Origin: Lysobacter arenosi
Lineage (GTDB): Bacteria; Pseudomonadota; Gammaproteobacteria; Xanthomonadales; Xanthomonadaceae
Assembly: GCF_016613475.2 (NCBI RefSeq)
Contig: NZ_CP071517.1
Location: forward strand, 1,984,001 to 2,048,000
DNA length: 64,000 bases
Direction: 5' to 3'
The notes below the pieces were generated by a model, which saw only the letters and a program-made list of their open reading frames with translations, did no database searches and was not told the origin of the DNA. Every line of letters begins with the position of its first letter. Position 1 is the stretch's first letter. The translations under genes and the position numbers were made by a program. Below are positions 1 through 11,300 of the stretch, in pieces.

Positions 1-2
1 GG

Positions 3-1433
3 ATGCAGAAGAACACTCACGATAAGGCGATGCTAGCAGAGGCCGGTGTCCCGGCAGGTGGCGACGGCGATGCCGAGCACTGGCGCGACCGCGACCTGGC
101 GGTGCTGTGGCACCCGTGCACGCAGATGCGCGAGCATCCCGGGACCCTGCCGCTGCTGCCGATCGCGCGTGGCGAAGGCGCCTGGCTGGTGGGTCGCGAC
201 GGCCGTCGCTATCTCGACGCGATCAGCAGCTGGTGGACCAACCTGTTCGGCCACGCCGAGCCGCGCATCGCCGCCGCCATCGCCCAGCAGGCGATGACGC
301 TCGAGCACGTGATCCTGGCCGGCTGCTCGCATGCGCCCGCGGTCGAGCTGGCCGAGCGCCTGCTCGCCATCGCGCCGCGCGAAACCGGCCGTGAACCGCT
401 GAGCAAGGTCTTCTACGCCGACAACGGTTCGGCCGGTGTCGAGGTCGCGCTGAAGATGGCCTTCCACTGGTTCCGCAATCGCGGAATCGAGGGCCGGACC
501 AAGTTCATTGCGCTCGACAACGGATACCACGGCGAGACCCTGGGCGCGCTCGCGGTCGGCGACATCCCGCTGTACCGCCGCGTCTATGCGCCATTGCTGG
601 CCGAAGCCCTGTTCGCTCCGTCACCCGATGCCTACCTGTGCGAAGCCGGCGAGACGCCGGAGGAACGCGCGCGTCACGCCGCCGATGGTCTGCGCGAATT
701 GCTTGAACGCCATGGCAACGAAGTCTGCGCACTGATCCTCGAGCCACGCGTGCAGTGCGCCGGTGGCATGCGCATGCATGATCCGGTGTACCTGAAGCTC
801 GCACGCGAGCTGTGCGATGCGCACGGCGTGTTCCTGATCTGCGACGAGATCGCCGTCGGCTTCGGTCGCACCGGCACGCTGTTCGCCAGCGAGCAAAGCG
901 GCGTGCAGCCGGACCTGCTGTGCCTGTCCAAGGGCCTGACCGGCGGCGCGCTGCCGCTGGCGGCGGTGCTGGCGACGCAGACCATCTACGACGGCTTCCT
1001 CGACGACTCGCGCGAGAAGGCGTTCCTGCATTCGCACAGCTACACCGGCAACCCGCTCGCGTGCGCGGCGGCACTGGCCAGCCTCGACATCTTCGCCAGC
1101 GACGACATCCTCAACCGCAACCGCGCCACCGCCGCGCGCATGGCGACCCTTGCGGCGCCACTGGCCGAGCATCGCCATGTGGCCGATGTGCGCCAGGCCG
1201 GCATGATCGTCGCCTTCGAGCTGACCCCGGGCGGCGACCGTCGCGCCAGCTTCGATCCTGCACTGCGCGTGGGCCTGCGTGCCTACCGCGCCGCACTGGA
1301 GCGCGGCGTGCTGCTGCGTCCGCTGGGCGACGTGCTGTACTGGATACCGCCCTACTGCGTCGACGAAGCGGCCTTGCAGCTGCTCGCCGACACCACCCGC
1401 GCCGCCATCGACGAGGCCACCGCATGCGCCTGA
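3..1433 (+). CDS. bioA: Adenosylmethionine-8-amino-7-oxononanoate aminotransferase
   Basis: This is a class III PLP-dependent aminotransferase that converts KAPA to DAPA in biotin synthesis, using S-adenosylmethionine as amino donor. The N-terminal WHPCTQM motif is characteristic of BioA, and the ISSWWTNLFGH segment follows. The PLP lysine is K310, in the context LSKGLTGGALPL, preceded by the cofactor-binding ICDEIAVGFGRTGT stretch. The 476-residue length is slightly above the usual 430, because the N-terminus carries about 30 extra residues. The ATG at base 3 lies at the window edge, so a start further upstream cannot be excluded. The stop codon overlaps the rsmE start by 10 bases, so the two are probably co-transcribed. 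Confidence 0.93.
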   Translation: MQKNTHDKAMLAEAGVPAGGDGDAEHWRDRDLAVLWHPCTQMREHPGTLPLLPIARGEGAWLVGRDGRRYLDAISSWWTNLFGHAEPRIAAAIAQQAMTLEHVILAGCSHAPAVELAERLLAIAPRETGREPLSKVFYADNGSAGVEVALKMAFHWFRNRGIEGRTKFIALDNGYHGETLGALAVGDIPLYRRVYAPLLAEALFAPSPDAYLCEAGETPEERARHAADGLRELLERHGNEVCALILEPRVQCAGGMRMHDPVYLKLARELCDAHGVFLICDEIAVGFGRTGTLFASEQSGVQPDLLCLSKGLTGGALPLAAVLATQTIYDGFLDDSREKAFLHSHSYTGNPLACAAALASLDIFASDDILNRNRATAARMATLAAPLAEHRHVADVRQAGMIVAFELTPGGDRRASFDPALRVGLRAYRAALERGVLLRPLGDVLYWIPPYCVDEAALQLLADTTRAAIDEATACA

Positions 1434-2161
1434 CCCGTGTCCACGTCGACCAGCCACTGGCGGCCGGCAGCGAAGTCGTCCTGCCCGAAAGCGCGGCCGC
1501 CCACCTGGGGCGCGTGCTGCGCCTGGGCGTCGGCGATGCCTGCGTGCTGTTCAACGGCGATGGCCACGACTACGCGGCGCGGATCGTGGCCCTGGGCAAG
1601 CGCGAGCTGCGGGTGGCGGTCGACGCCGCCAAGCCGGTGCTGCGTGAGTCGCCGCTCCAGCTCGTTCTGCTGCAGGGCGTCGCGCGCGGCGAGAAGATGG
1701 ACCTGATCCTGCAGAAGGCGACCGAACTGGGCGCCGCCGCATTTCATCCGCTGTGGTCGCAGCGCAGCGAAGTGAAGCTGGACGAAGCGCGCGCGGAGAA
1801 GCGGCTGGCGCATTGGCGCAGCGTGGTGTCCTCGGCGTGCGAGCAGAGCGGTCGCGCAGTCGTGCCTGCCGTGTCCGCACCGGTGACGCTGCAGGCGACG
1901 CTGGCTGCCCTGCCCGCCGGCGGCCTGCGCCTGATCCTCGATCCGGAAGGCGAGCTGGCGTTCTCGAGCCTGTCGCTGGATACCGGTGCGCCGGTGTACC
2001 TGGCGATTGGCCCGGAAGGCGGCTGGTCGCCTTTGGATCGCGAGCAATTGCGCGCAGCGGGGTTCCTTGGGTTGCGCCTCGGGCCGCGCATCCTGCGCAC
2101 CGAAAGCGCCGGGTTGGCGGCGATTGCGGCGCTGCAGGCGCGGTTCGGGGATTTGCAGTAG
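1424..2161 (+). CDS. rsmE: 16S rRNA (uracil1498-N3)-methyltransferase RsmE
   Basis: This is a SPOUT-class methyltransferase of 245 residues that methylates N3 of U1498 in 16S rRNA, using SAM. The N-terminal PUA-like domain (about residues 1-70) begins MRLTRVHVD and includes HLGRVLRLGVGD. The C-terminal trefoil-knot domain contains the SAM-binding motif IGPEGGWSPLDRE and the conserved LGPRILRTESAGLAA. The ATG at 1424 is chosen because it gives the normal family N-terminus; the open frame extends much further upstream, but that part lies inside bioA. The reading frame overlaps the end of bioA by 10 bases, an arrangement that implies translational coupling. Confidence 0.95.
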   Translation: MRLTRVHVDQPLAAGSEVVLPESAAAHLGRVLRLGVGDACVLFNGDGHDYAARIVALGKRELRVAVDAAKPVLRESPLQLVLLQGVARGEKMDLILQKATELGAAAFHPLWSQRSEVKLDEARAEKRLAHWRSVVSSACEQSGRAVVPAVSAPVTLQATLAALPAGGLRLILDPEGELAFSSLSLDTGAPVYLAIGPEGGWSPLDREQLRAAGFLGLRLGPRILRTESAGLAAIAALQARFGDLQ

Positions 2162-2164
2162 CGA

Positions 2165-3250
2165 TCAGATCTTGAAGTAGATCCGTCGCGCATCGAGCAC
2201 GCGCACCACCACCCACCACACCGCAACGAACGCAATCGCGAACGCCAGCGACGGCACGTACGGTCCCCATCGCGGCGTCATCCAGTGGGCGAAACCGACC
2301 CGATACAACGGCTCCAGCCAACCGCCCGCGACCAGCGCGTAAAGCATGAACGCCGATCCGGCATAGGCCGCGATCGCGTTGACGCCGAACGCGCGCCCCA
2401 GCGCAGGCAGCCCCTTGCGATCGACCAGCCAGTGCACGGCGGCCAGCACCCAGCAGGCGATGCCCCCGGTCCACAGCACGTACGACGGCGTCCACAGGTT
2501 CTTGTTGAACGGCTGCCACCACGACCAGGCCAGGCCCAGCGCCATGACGATCGCGCCGGCCAGCCACAGCGCACGCGATTCTCGGCGCCGCAGCCAGTCA
2601 CCGGCACGCATGCCGAGCACGGTCGTCGCCAGCGCACCCAGCGTGCTGACCACGCCCTCGGGATCGTGGCCGCGGCCGCTGGCCGGATCGAGTTGGTAGA
2701 CGTGAACGCCGAGCAGCGCATGATCGATGCGGCTGGCGAGATTGACGAAGGGTTCATAGCTGCCGCCGGCGGCGAGCAGTGCGCCATAGCCGATCAGCAA
2801 CGCGGCGAGCACCAGCCACTGCGTGCGTGGCCGCGCATGCAGCGCCAGCAGGCCCGCGGCGGCGAAGCACAGGCCGATCCGCTGCAGGACTCCCATCACC
2901 CGGTAGTGCGCCAGGTCGAACGCCCACAGCGCGCACAGGTGCAGCAGCAGGCCGAGGCCGACGATGCGCGTGGCGCGGACCAGCACCGTGCGCGTCAGCG
3001 CGGCCTGAGCATCGCCACGCTCCAGGCGCGGTACCAGCGCCAGCGTGATCGACACGCCGACGATGAACAGGAACATCGGGAAGATCAGGTCGGTCGGCGT
3101 ACAGCCATGCCAATGCGCGTGCAGCAGCGGCGCGTAGACGTGGCCCCAGTCACCCGGGTTGTTGACCAGCAGCATCGCGGCGACCGTGATGCCGCGAAGT
3201 GCATCGACCGACGCGAACCGCGCCGGCGTCGCCGCCGGTGATGCGCTCAA
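2165..3250 (-). CDS. nagX: NagX-type / heparan-alpha-glucosaminide N-acetyltransferase-like membrane protein (DUF5009)
   Basis: This is a polytopic inner-membrane protein of 361 residues with about ten hydrophobic helices. The N-terminal signature FASVDALRGITVAAMLLVNN and the following CTPTDLIFPMFLFIVG match the COG4299/NagX family, which is related to the acyltransferase of heparan N-acetylation. In Xanthomonads nagX genes occur in N-acetylglucosamine utilisation clusters; here no other nag gene is near. The start is a TTG at 3250 that overlaps the chpC stop as TTGA, so translation is probably coupled to the end of the pil-chp operon. The family assignment is firm; the substrate is not known. 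Confidence 0.8.
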   Translation of the reverse strand: MSASPAATPARFASVDALRGITVAAMLLVNNPGDWGHVYAPLLHAHWHGCTPTDLIFPMFLFIVGVSITLALVPRLERGDAQAALTRTVLVRATRIVGLGLLLHLCALWAFDLAHYRVMGVLQRIGLCFAAAGLLALHARPRTQWLVLAALLIGYGALLAAGGSYEPFVNLASRIDHALLGVHVYQLDPASGRGHDPEGVVSTLGALATTVLGMRAGDWLRRRESRALWLAGAIVMALGLAWSWWQPFNKNLWTPSYVLWTGGIACWVLAAVHWLVDRKGLPALGRAFGVNAIAAYAGSAFMLYALVAGGWLEPLYRVGFAHWMTPRWGPYVPSLAFAIAFVAVWWVVVRVLDARRIYFKI

Positions 3251-3798
3251 GCCGCCTGCACCAGCACCGCGCTGACCTGCGCCTCGATCGATTCCAGGTC
3301 GGGCAGGAACGCCGCGTCTTCGTTGAGCAGCACGCGCGCCTGTACGCCGTTGGGCAGCGACTGGGTGTCGTCGACCACCACCAGGGTGTCACGCGACACG
3401 GTCACCAGGCGCGGGAAGCCCTGCGTCAGCATGGCGAAGTACGGCGCGCGCGGATTGCCGCCCAAGGCGCGCAACACCACGACCTTGCTGCCCAGTCCGC
3501 CGCGTTCGTCGGCCAGGCCGGCCAGTCGCGCGAACGCCACCAGCGGCAGCTGCCAGCCGCGCCAGCGCATGCGGCCCAGCAGCCAGTCCGGCACGTCGGC
3601 CAGCGGCTCGGGTTCCGCGTACGACAGCACTTCGGCGATCGTCGCGTTGGGCAGCAGCAGGCGGCCACCGGCGACCTGGATCAGGACGCCGCGGATGTCG
3701 TTTTCGACGGCGGGCCCTCCGAAAGCCGGGCTTCCTGCAACTGGCACCGTCGCCGCATGCTTGCCGGCGGAATGATTGGAGTGGTTTCGATTCGGCAT
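3247..3798 (-). CDS. chpC: CheW-like chemotaxis adaptor ChpC
   Basis: This is a CheW-domain protein of about 183 residues, the second adaptor of the Pil-Chp system, which would link receptor and kinase. The body of the protein (IRGVLIQVAGGRLLLPNATI through MRWRGWQLPLVAFARLAG) has the CheW beta-barrel pattern. I chose the ATG at 3798 rather than the in-frame start at 3831 because AGGA sits eight bases before it and the longer version overlaps chpB. It follows chpB by about 23 bases and its stop overlaps the nagX start. The order chpA-chpB-chpC is the same as in Pseudomonas aeruginosa. Confidence 0.85.
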   Translation of the reverse strand: MPNRNHSNHSAGKHAATVPVAGSPAFGGPAVENDIRGVLIQVAGGRLLLPNATIAEVLSYAEPEPLADVPDWLLGRMRWRGWQLPLVAFARLAGLADERGGLGSKVVVLRALGGNPRAPYFAMLTQGFPRLVTVSRDTLVVVDDTQSLPNGVQARVLLNEDAAFLPDLESIEAQVSAVLVQAA

Positions 3799-3821
3799 CT
3801 GTAGGTTCCTGGTCTGCCCGC

Positions 3822-5387
3822 TCAACGCCAACGTGCGATCAGACGTTCGGCCAGCTCGACCGGTTGCCCGGCGACGCCGCCGCGTGCGATCAGTGCGGTC
3901 GAGGCCGCAGCGTCATAGCAGCCGTCCGGCGCCTGGCCGGCCACCAGCGCGCCGGCCCAGGAGTGATTCATCACGGCATCCACGCGCGCCGGGTCGCTGC
4001 CGCTGAGCAGCAGCACCGCCGAATCCGCGGACGGCAACGCGGCGATGACATCGCCCTCGCCTTCGATGAAACGAATGCCGGACTCGTTGACAACAATGCC
4101 GATCTCGGCCGGCAGGATGTAGATCGTTCCGGCCATTGCCAGCAGGCCCGGCTCGGCCAGCCTTACCTGCAACGGCGTGGCGCGCTGCATCTGCGCGACC
4201 AGCCGGTCATAACGGCCGCCGTCGAGACGCTGCTGCACCATCACCGGGCGCGGGAAGGAATCAGGCAGCGCGCCGAGAAGCTGGCGCACGGCATCGGGTC
4301 CGCCGATGCCGGCCAGAACCAGCACTGCGCCGTTGTTGTGCACGGTCGGCCGGTCTTCGACCAGCTCCAGCGCGGAGATGCGTGTTTCCAGATCGCCCAG
4401 GTCGCGCTTGAACAGATTGTTCGCCGCAGGTGTGTCGGTGCTGGCGGTGGTGCCGGAAGTCTCGTCGGCAAACGACCAGTCCGGAGCCAGCGGCGCGGTC
4501 GCGGCGGAAGCCGGCGCAACCGGAGCGAGGTCGTCACTGGCGATGTCGAGCGAGCGGCTGGCTTCGAACAGCAGGACCGGCTCGGCCGCAACGGCGCGGT
4601 CAGTCGACGCCACCGGCATCTCGAACGCACCGTCGTCGAGCAGCTCGACCACGATGGGTTCGGCCGCCGGAGCGATCTCGTAATCAAAACTGGATTCGAA
4701 CGGCTCGATCACCAGCGCGTCGGCGTCGGTCGAGACCATGCCTCGCTCGTCGAGCAGCGGCATCTCGATGGCATCGAGGGACTCGGCCGCCATCAACGAT
4801 GGCGTGTTTGCCACGGCAATCGGCGGCGCGTAATCGAGTTCCGCGGCTACCGGGTCGAACGGGCTGAGGGCCATCGTCTCGACCGGGGCCGCAACGGGAG
4901 CAGGTGCCGGAATCGGTGCAGCCACCACGACAGGCGAAGCAACGGTTTCGGCCGTCGCGACAGCGACTGGCGCAGCGACACGCGCAGGCTCCGGCGCAAC
5001 GAAGGCATCGCCGTCGCCCTCGCCTTCCGGCTCGTGGCCGGGCGGGAGCACGTCGCCATGCCCCTGCAGCTTTGCCGACAGGTGCCGGCTCCAGCGCGCC
5101 AGGTCCCAGCCCTCGCGTGAGGCGGCCAGTGCCGCCTCTTCGTAAATCACTTCAACCGCGGGATCGGCCAGCACGGGATCGAACCGCTCGATGGCATCCT
5201 CGGTGACCGCGTCGAGGGCAACCACGATCACCTGCGGTGCCGCCAGTCCGAGTGCGGACGGATCGAGCGTGGTCGGATCCGCTTCCAGTACCAGCTGCGT
5301 GCCGGCATCGGACAGCGCCGAGCGCAGGCGTTCGCATGCCGCGCCCGGTCGCGCCAGCAGTACCGCGCGACGCGAAGACTCACTCAT
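3822..5387 (-). CDS. chpB: ChpB-like protein with degenerate CheB methylesterase domain
   Basis: This protein of about 521 residues occupies the chpB position between chpA and chpC. The N-terminal part (about 1-110) resembles a receiver fold ([20 protein letters not shown]). A long Ala/Pro/Val/Glu-rich, low-complexity linker follows (about 120-330). The last 180 residues align with the CheB methylesterase domain. By alignment to E. coli CheB the catalytic Ser (GASTGG) is Gly in [10 protein letters not shown], the His (QHMP) is Gln in VQQRLDG, and the Asp (GMGNDG) is not retained in [10 protein letters not shown]. It is therefore probably not an active methylesterase. The ATG at 5387 overlaps the chpA stop by eight bases; an ATG at 5411 is an alternative. 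Confidence 0.75.
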   Translation of the reverse strand: MSESSRRAVLLARPGAACERLRSALSDAGTQLVLEADPTTLDPSALGLAAPQVIVVALDAVTEDAIERFDPVLADPAVEVIYEEAALAASREGWDLARWSRHLSAKLQGHGDVLPPGHEPEGEGDGDAFVAPEPARVAAPVAVATAETVASPVVVAAPIPAPAPVAAPVETMALSPFDPVAAELDYAPPIAVANTPSLMAAESLDAIEMPLLDERGMVSTDADALVIEPFESSFDYEIAPAAEPIVVELLDDGAFEMPVASTDRAVAAEPVLLFEASRSLDIASDDLAPVAPASAATAPLAPDWSFADETSGTTASTDTPAANNLFKRDLGDLETRISALELVEDRPTVHNNGAVLVLAGIGGPDAVRQLLGALPDSFPRPVMVQQRLDGGRYDRLVAQMQRATPLQVRLAEPGLLAMAGTIYILPAEIGIVVNESGIRFIEGEGDVIAALPSADSAVLLLSGSDPARVDAVMNHSWAGALVAGQAPDGCYDAAASTALIARGGVAGQPVELAERLIARWR

Positions 5388-8300
5388 GGCCGCGAGATGC
5401 TCCCTGCGCATTGATACCGAGCAGTTCGTAAACGTTGCGGATCAGTTCCGGCTCCTGGTACGGCTTGCCGAGGTAACGCTCGACACCGATCTCGAACGCG
5501 CGCTGGCGATGCTTGTCGCCGGTACGCGAGGTGATCATCACGATCGGCACGCCACGCAGGCGCGAATCGCCCTTCATGGCGGTGGCCAGCTCGTAGCCGT
5601 CCATGCGCGGCATTTCGATGTCGAGCAGCATCAGGTCCGGCACGCGGTCGGCCATGCGTTCCAGGGCGTCGATGCCGTCCTTCGCGGTCAGGACCTCGAA
5701 GTTGTGGCGTTCCAGCACGCGGCCGGTGACCTTGCGCATCGTCACCGAGTCGTCGACCACCATCACCAGCGGCACGCGGCGCTGTTCGACCGGCGCGACA
5801 ACAACCGGCACGTGATCGCGCGGCAGCAGCATCTGGCGGCGCACCAGCGGAGCGACGTCGAGGATCACGACCACGCGGCCGTCACCCATGATGGTCGCGC
5901 CGAAGATGCCCGGCACCGAAGCGACCTGCGGACCGACGGCCTTCACCACGATTTCGCGGTTGCCGACGACCTGGTCGACGCAGACCGCGGCGCGCAGGTC
6001 ACCGGAGCGGATCAGCAGCAGCGGCATCTGCAGGTGGCCTTCGGCCTTTGCAGTGCCGTGGCCGACCAGCGAGCCGAGGTCGTGGACGGTGTAGTCCTCG
6101 CCGCCGTAGCGGTAGGTCGCATCGGCCATGTCGAGGCGGTCGCGGGCGATGCGGCCGACGCCGCGGACCGAGGCGATCGGCACGGCGAAGGTGGTCTCGC
6201 CGATGCGGACGAACACGGCCTGGGTGACCGCGAGCGTCTGCGGCAGGCGCAGGGTGAAGTTGACGCCCTTGCCCGGGACCGAATGGATGTCGAGCGTGCC
6301 GCCGAGCTGGCGCACTTCGCTGGCGACCACGTCCATGCCCACGCCGCGGCCGGACAGGCGGCTGACGGCATCGGCGGTGGAGAAGCCCGGTTCCAGGATC
6401 AGTGCATCGAGGGCGGCATCGGACAGCACCGCGTCGGCGCGGACCAGGCCACGCTCTTCGCCACGGCGTCGGATCGCGGCGCGGTCGAGGCCGGCACCGT
6501 CGTCGCCGACTTCCAGCACCACTTCCGAACCTTCGCGGCGGACCGCGATGCGGATCGTGCCCTCTTCCGGCTTGTGGGCCTTGCGGCGCTTGTCCGGCGT
6601 TTCCAGGCCGTGCGCGACCGCGTTGCGCAGCAGGTGTTCCAGCGGCGCGGTCATGCGCTCGAGCACGTTGCGGTCGAGTTCGCCCTGGGTACCGTCGAGC
6701 TTGAGCTGGACGTTCTTGCCCAGTTCGCCCGAAGCCTGGCGGACCACGCGGCGCAGGCGCGGCAGCAGGCCGTCGAACGGCACCATGCGCGTGCGCATGA
6801 GGCCTTCCTGCAGTTCCGAGCTCACGCGCGACTGCTGCAGCAGCAGGGTTTCGTACTGGCGGGTCAGGTCGTCGAGCGTGGTCTGCAGGCTGGTCTGGTC
6901 AGCGGCCGATTCGGCCAGTGCACGCGACAGCTGCTGCAGGTTGGAGAAGCGGTCGAGCTCGAGCGGATCGAATGCCTGCTCGGCCAGGTCGCCTTCGCGC
7001 TGGTAGCGGGCGACGATCTGCGCTTCGGTTTCGATTTCCAGTCGACGCAGCTGGTCACGCATACGCGTGTTGGTCGCTGCCATTTCCGCGATGGCGCCGC
7101 GGAACGCACCGAGCTGCTGCTCGAGTCGGGCGCGGTAGATCGCGACCTCACCGGCGTAGTTGACGAGGCGATCGAGCAGGTCGGCGCGGATGCGCACCTG
7201 TTCCTGCGGAGCGCGAACGCCGATGTCGTCGTCGTCGGTGGCCGGAGCATCGCTGATCGGCGCCGACAGCGGCTTGAGTTCGACGTGCTGCGGTGCTTCC
7301 ACCGCGACAGGGGCCGCCTTGACGACGTCGTCCTGCACCGCCGGCACGTAGGCCTGGCCGCGGGCACGCGCGTCGAATTGCGCGATCAGTTCATCCGGCA
7401 TGGCAATCGCGCGGCGTTCGCCGACACGGGTGACCATGGCATGGAGGCGATCGAAACCGTGCTCGAGCAGCGGCACGCCATCGCGGCCGAGTTCGCAGCG
7501 TTGTTCGGCCACGGCTTCGAGCAGCGATTCCATGGCGTGGCCGAGTTCGCCCACGGCCATGATGCCGGCCATGCGCGCGCCACCCTTGATGGTGTGCAGG
7601 TCGCGCTGCAGGCCCACCACTGGCTCGCGGTCACCCGGTGCCTGGCGCAGCTGCGCCAGCAGGCCGTCGGAGTGGTCGAGCAGGTCGCTGGCTTCCTCGA
7701 CGAAGATGTCGACCAGTTCCGGGTCCAGCCCGCTCAGGTCCAGCGCTTCGTCCGGATCGTCGCTGGCGGCCAGTGCGTGTGCGATCAACGCAGCGACGGC
7801 CGGTTCCTGTGCATCGTCGGCGACGGCTTCGTCGGCGGCTGCGGCCTCGGCAGCATCGTTGGAAACTGCTGCGCGCGGCTCGTGCGCGACCGGCGCGTGC
7901 TCGGGCAGATCGTTGTCCGATTCGTTTGCGCCCGGGGCGCCGGCATCGGCGAACGCTGCCAGACCGACCGAGGCAGTGGCCTCGATCGCGGCAGCCTGCT
8001 GCTCGCGGGCGACACGTTCGGCCTCGGCGTAATCGGCTTCGAGGCGCGCGTACTCGCGCTCTTCTTCGGCAAGACGCTCGGCTTCGAGGCGCTCTGCCTC
8101 GAGACGTTCCGCTTCGAGTCGCTCGGCTTCGAGGCGTTCTGCTTCGAGACGCTCTGCTTCGAGGCGCTCCGCTTCGGCACGCTCGGCTTCGGCGCGCTCT
8201 GCTGCAATGCGCTCTGCTTCGAGGCGCTCGGTTTCGGCACGCTCTGCTGCAACGCGTTCCGCTTCGATGCGCTCGGCTTCGGCAAGCTCGGCCTCGAGAC

Positions 8301-11300
8301 GTTCTGCCTCGAGACGTTCCGCCTCGAGCCGCTCGTTCTCCAGGCGCGCGCTTTCGAGCAACGCCGATTCCAGACGCTCCGCTTCCAGGCGCGCAATCTC
8401 GGCACGCTCGGCTTCCAGGCGCGCGTCCTGCTCGCGCTGGATCAGGGCAAGGCGTTCGGCCTCGGTCTGCTCCAGTGCAAAGCGCTCGGCCTGCACGCTC
8501 TCGACTTCGACGCTCTCGGCGTTGGCCTGTTCGATGGCCAGGCGCTCGGCTTCGATGCGGCGCGCTTCGGCCAGTTCGGCCTCCACGCGTTCGGCCTGCG
8601 AAGGATCGCCAAGGAAATCCGGACCGGCATCGACGGCCAGATCGGTGAACTCGCTCAGGTCGAACGCCGTCAGCAGGGCCTCGTCGTCGCCGTCCATCGA
8701 GATGGCGACATCCATCGGCTCGATGTTGACCGGCATCGACTGGCGCGCATCCGGCAGACCGTCGCGCAGCGCACGCATGCGCGCGGCGAGTCCTTCGAAC
8801 GCGGGCACGCGCGGATACGGCGTCTTCAGCGTGGCCAGGGTGCGACGGATCGCATTGGCCACGTCGGACATCGCCGCGACGCCCTCGCTGCTGGCCGGTT
8901 GGCCGGAAGCGAGCAGGCGCTTGACGTAGATTTCCGTCGGCCCGGTGATCTCGGTGATCACCGGCACTTCGGTCATCGCGAAGGCGCCGTTGAGCGTGTG
9001 GAACGAACGCTGCAAGCCGTCGTCGACCAGGCGCGGGCCGTGGTTGGCCGCGGCCAGCCACTGCTCGATCGTGACCAGGTGGCCGCTGACCTCGGCGTCG
9101 AGGATCTCCAGCAGCACCGCGTCGACCGAGGCGGGGGTACCCGGCTCGATCTCGACCACGACTGCCGGTTCTTCGATCGTCTCTTCGATGGCGTAGACGG
9201 GCTCGGATGCCGCTTCCGCCACCAGCACGTCGAGGTTGACCGCTTCCAGCGGGATCTCTTCGACCACCATCGGTTCGTCGACCGCGACCGCGGCGACCGC
9301 CATGGCTGCAGGCGGCGTGTAGTGCCCCTCATTGCCTTCGGCGAGACGGTCGGCGTGCGCTTCCATCCCGGCCAAGTCGGCGGAGATGACACCCTCGTTG
9401 CGCAGCGCGGCATGCAGCTGCGGCAGCGCGGTGTAGGCGTGGCCGACCAGTCCCATCACCGCCGGGCTGGCGGGACGGGTGCCGTCGAGCACGCGGTTGA
9501 GCAGGTTCTCGATCTTCCAGCTGAACTCGCCCAGGGTCTTGGCGCCGACGAGGCGGCCGCTGCCCTTGAGCGTGTGGAAGACGCGACGGATCGGGCGCAG
9601 GCGTTCGCTGTCGTCCGGAGACTCGTGCCAGACCGGCAGCAGGTCGCCGAGGTGACGGATCTCCTCATCGAGTTCCTCGAGGAACACTTCGCGGATCTCG
9701 TCGTCGATGTCGTCGCTGTGCTCGAAGCCACCGGCGGCGATGGCCTGCGCCGTCGTTGCAACCGGTGCCGGCGCGGGAGCGGGCGCGGCAACCACCGGCG
9801 CGGCAACTTCGATCGCCGTCGGCGCGGGCGCTGCAGGCTCGTCCGCCGACATCGTCACCGTGCCCAGCGTGATCGTGTCGGACAGCTCGAAGTCCGGGAC
9901 GTTGGCCAGCTCTTCGCGCGTGATCGGCGAGGACGGCGCCATCGTCGCGGCGATGTCGAATTCCGGCAACGGCCAGTAGCGCAGGGATTCCAGGCTCTGG
10001 CGGGTGATGTCGAGGATGTTGTTGCGGTTCGGGCGCTGCTCGCGCAGTGCCTCCAGGTAGTACTCCAGACTCGCCAGGGCGTCGGCCAGGGTGTCGAGCT
10101 GCTGGCCGTTGGGCACGCGCTTGCGGCCGATCAGCTCGACCTCGGTGTAGCGCTTGACGCCGGTCAGGTAGTCGGCCGGCTGCACCAGTTCGAGCATGCG
10201 CAGCGCGCCGCCGACTTCGTCCAGCACGCGCGGGACTTCGGCCAGCTCGGCGTGGTCCCAGTTGGTTTCAACGAAGGCCACGAAGGCCTGGCGGGCATCG
10301 CCGAAGTTGGCGATGGCCTCGCGCACGACCACGTCCAGGACCTTGCGCGCCTCACCGGCGAGCAGATCGTCGTCGGCCTGTTCGTCCGGCAGGCCCAGGC
10401 GCGAGACCTGGTCGTCGAGCGAGGCATCGACATAAAGCAGTGCGCCGGCGACGTCGAGCAATGCGCCCTCGTCGGCCGGACGGCGTCCGCTGACGATCTC
10501 GTGCATCGCATCGCGCTGCTGCAGCACGACGGTGCGGGCAACGCCCAGGCCCATCATGCCGAGCGTGTCGCTGACGCGGGTCAGTGCTTCCACCTGCGGC
10601 GTCAGGCCGGCGACATCGGTCTGGCCGGTGCGCAGGTGCAGGTCGAGGGCGTCCTTGACGCGCAGCAGGTCTTCCTTGATCGCCGCGGCCACGGTATCGA
10701 GCAGCGCGCGGTTGCGGCCGCTGAGGCTGCCGCGGGCATGTTCGAGTTCGGACTCGCTGGGCAGGTGCGATGCGAGTTCGAAGGTGTGGCGCAGGTCGTC
10801 CAGCGCCGGATGGCGGCCGTCGCTGTGGGCGACGTGGTAGAGCAGCTGGCGGGTCGGCTCGGCGGCCGGTTCGGTGCGCGGCGCGGCGAAACCGTCGTCG
10901 GCCAGCATCAGGCGCGCTTCGCGCTCGACGCCACCGAAGGCCTGGCGCAGTGCGCGCGTGGCCGGCAGGGCGCCGTCACGCAGCGCGCCGGCGACCGAGG
11001 AGGCCACCCACAACATGCGCCGCACCGGTTCCAGCACGACGTCCGCCAACAGCCCGTCGACAGCGCTGGCGAGCTTGTCCGGATGCGCGGGGTTGCCGTC
11101 TTCCGGCCAAGTCGCCAGGGCATCGCGCAGTGCGGCCAGGTGACCGGCCGAGCTGTGCGACGGTGCGCTGCGCTGGGTCGGCGCGCCGGCCAGGTTCGCC
11201 GGCAACGGACGGTCCAGGTCGGGCGCGAACAGCACGCTCTCGTTGAGGCCGGCTTCGCCGCGCGTGGCGCGCAGTTCGTTGAGCAGCGGCAGCAGCACGA

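Noticed and set aside
7995..8600. Tandem 15-base repeats considered as CRISPR or VNTR element
   Set aside because: They keep the chpA reading frame and encode LEAER pentads; there are no unique spacers.
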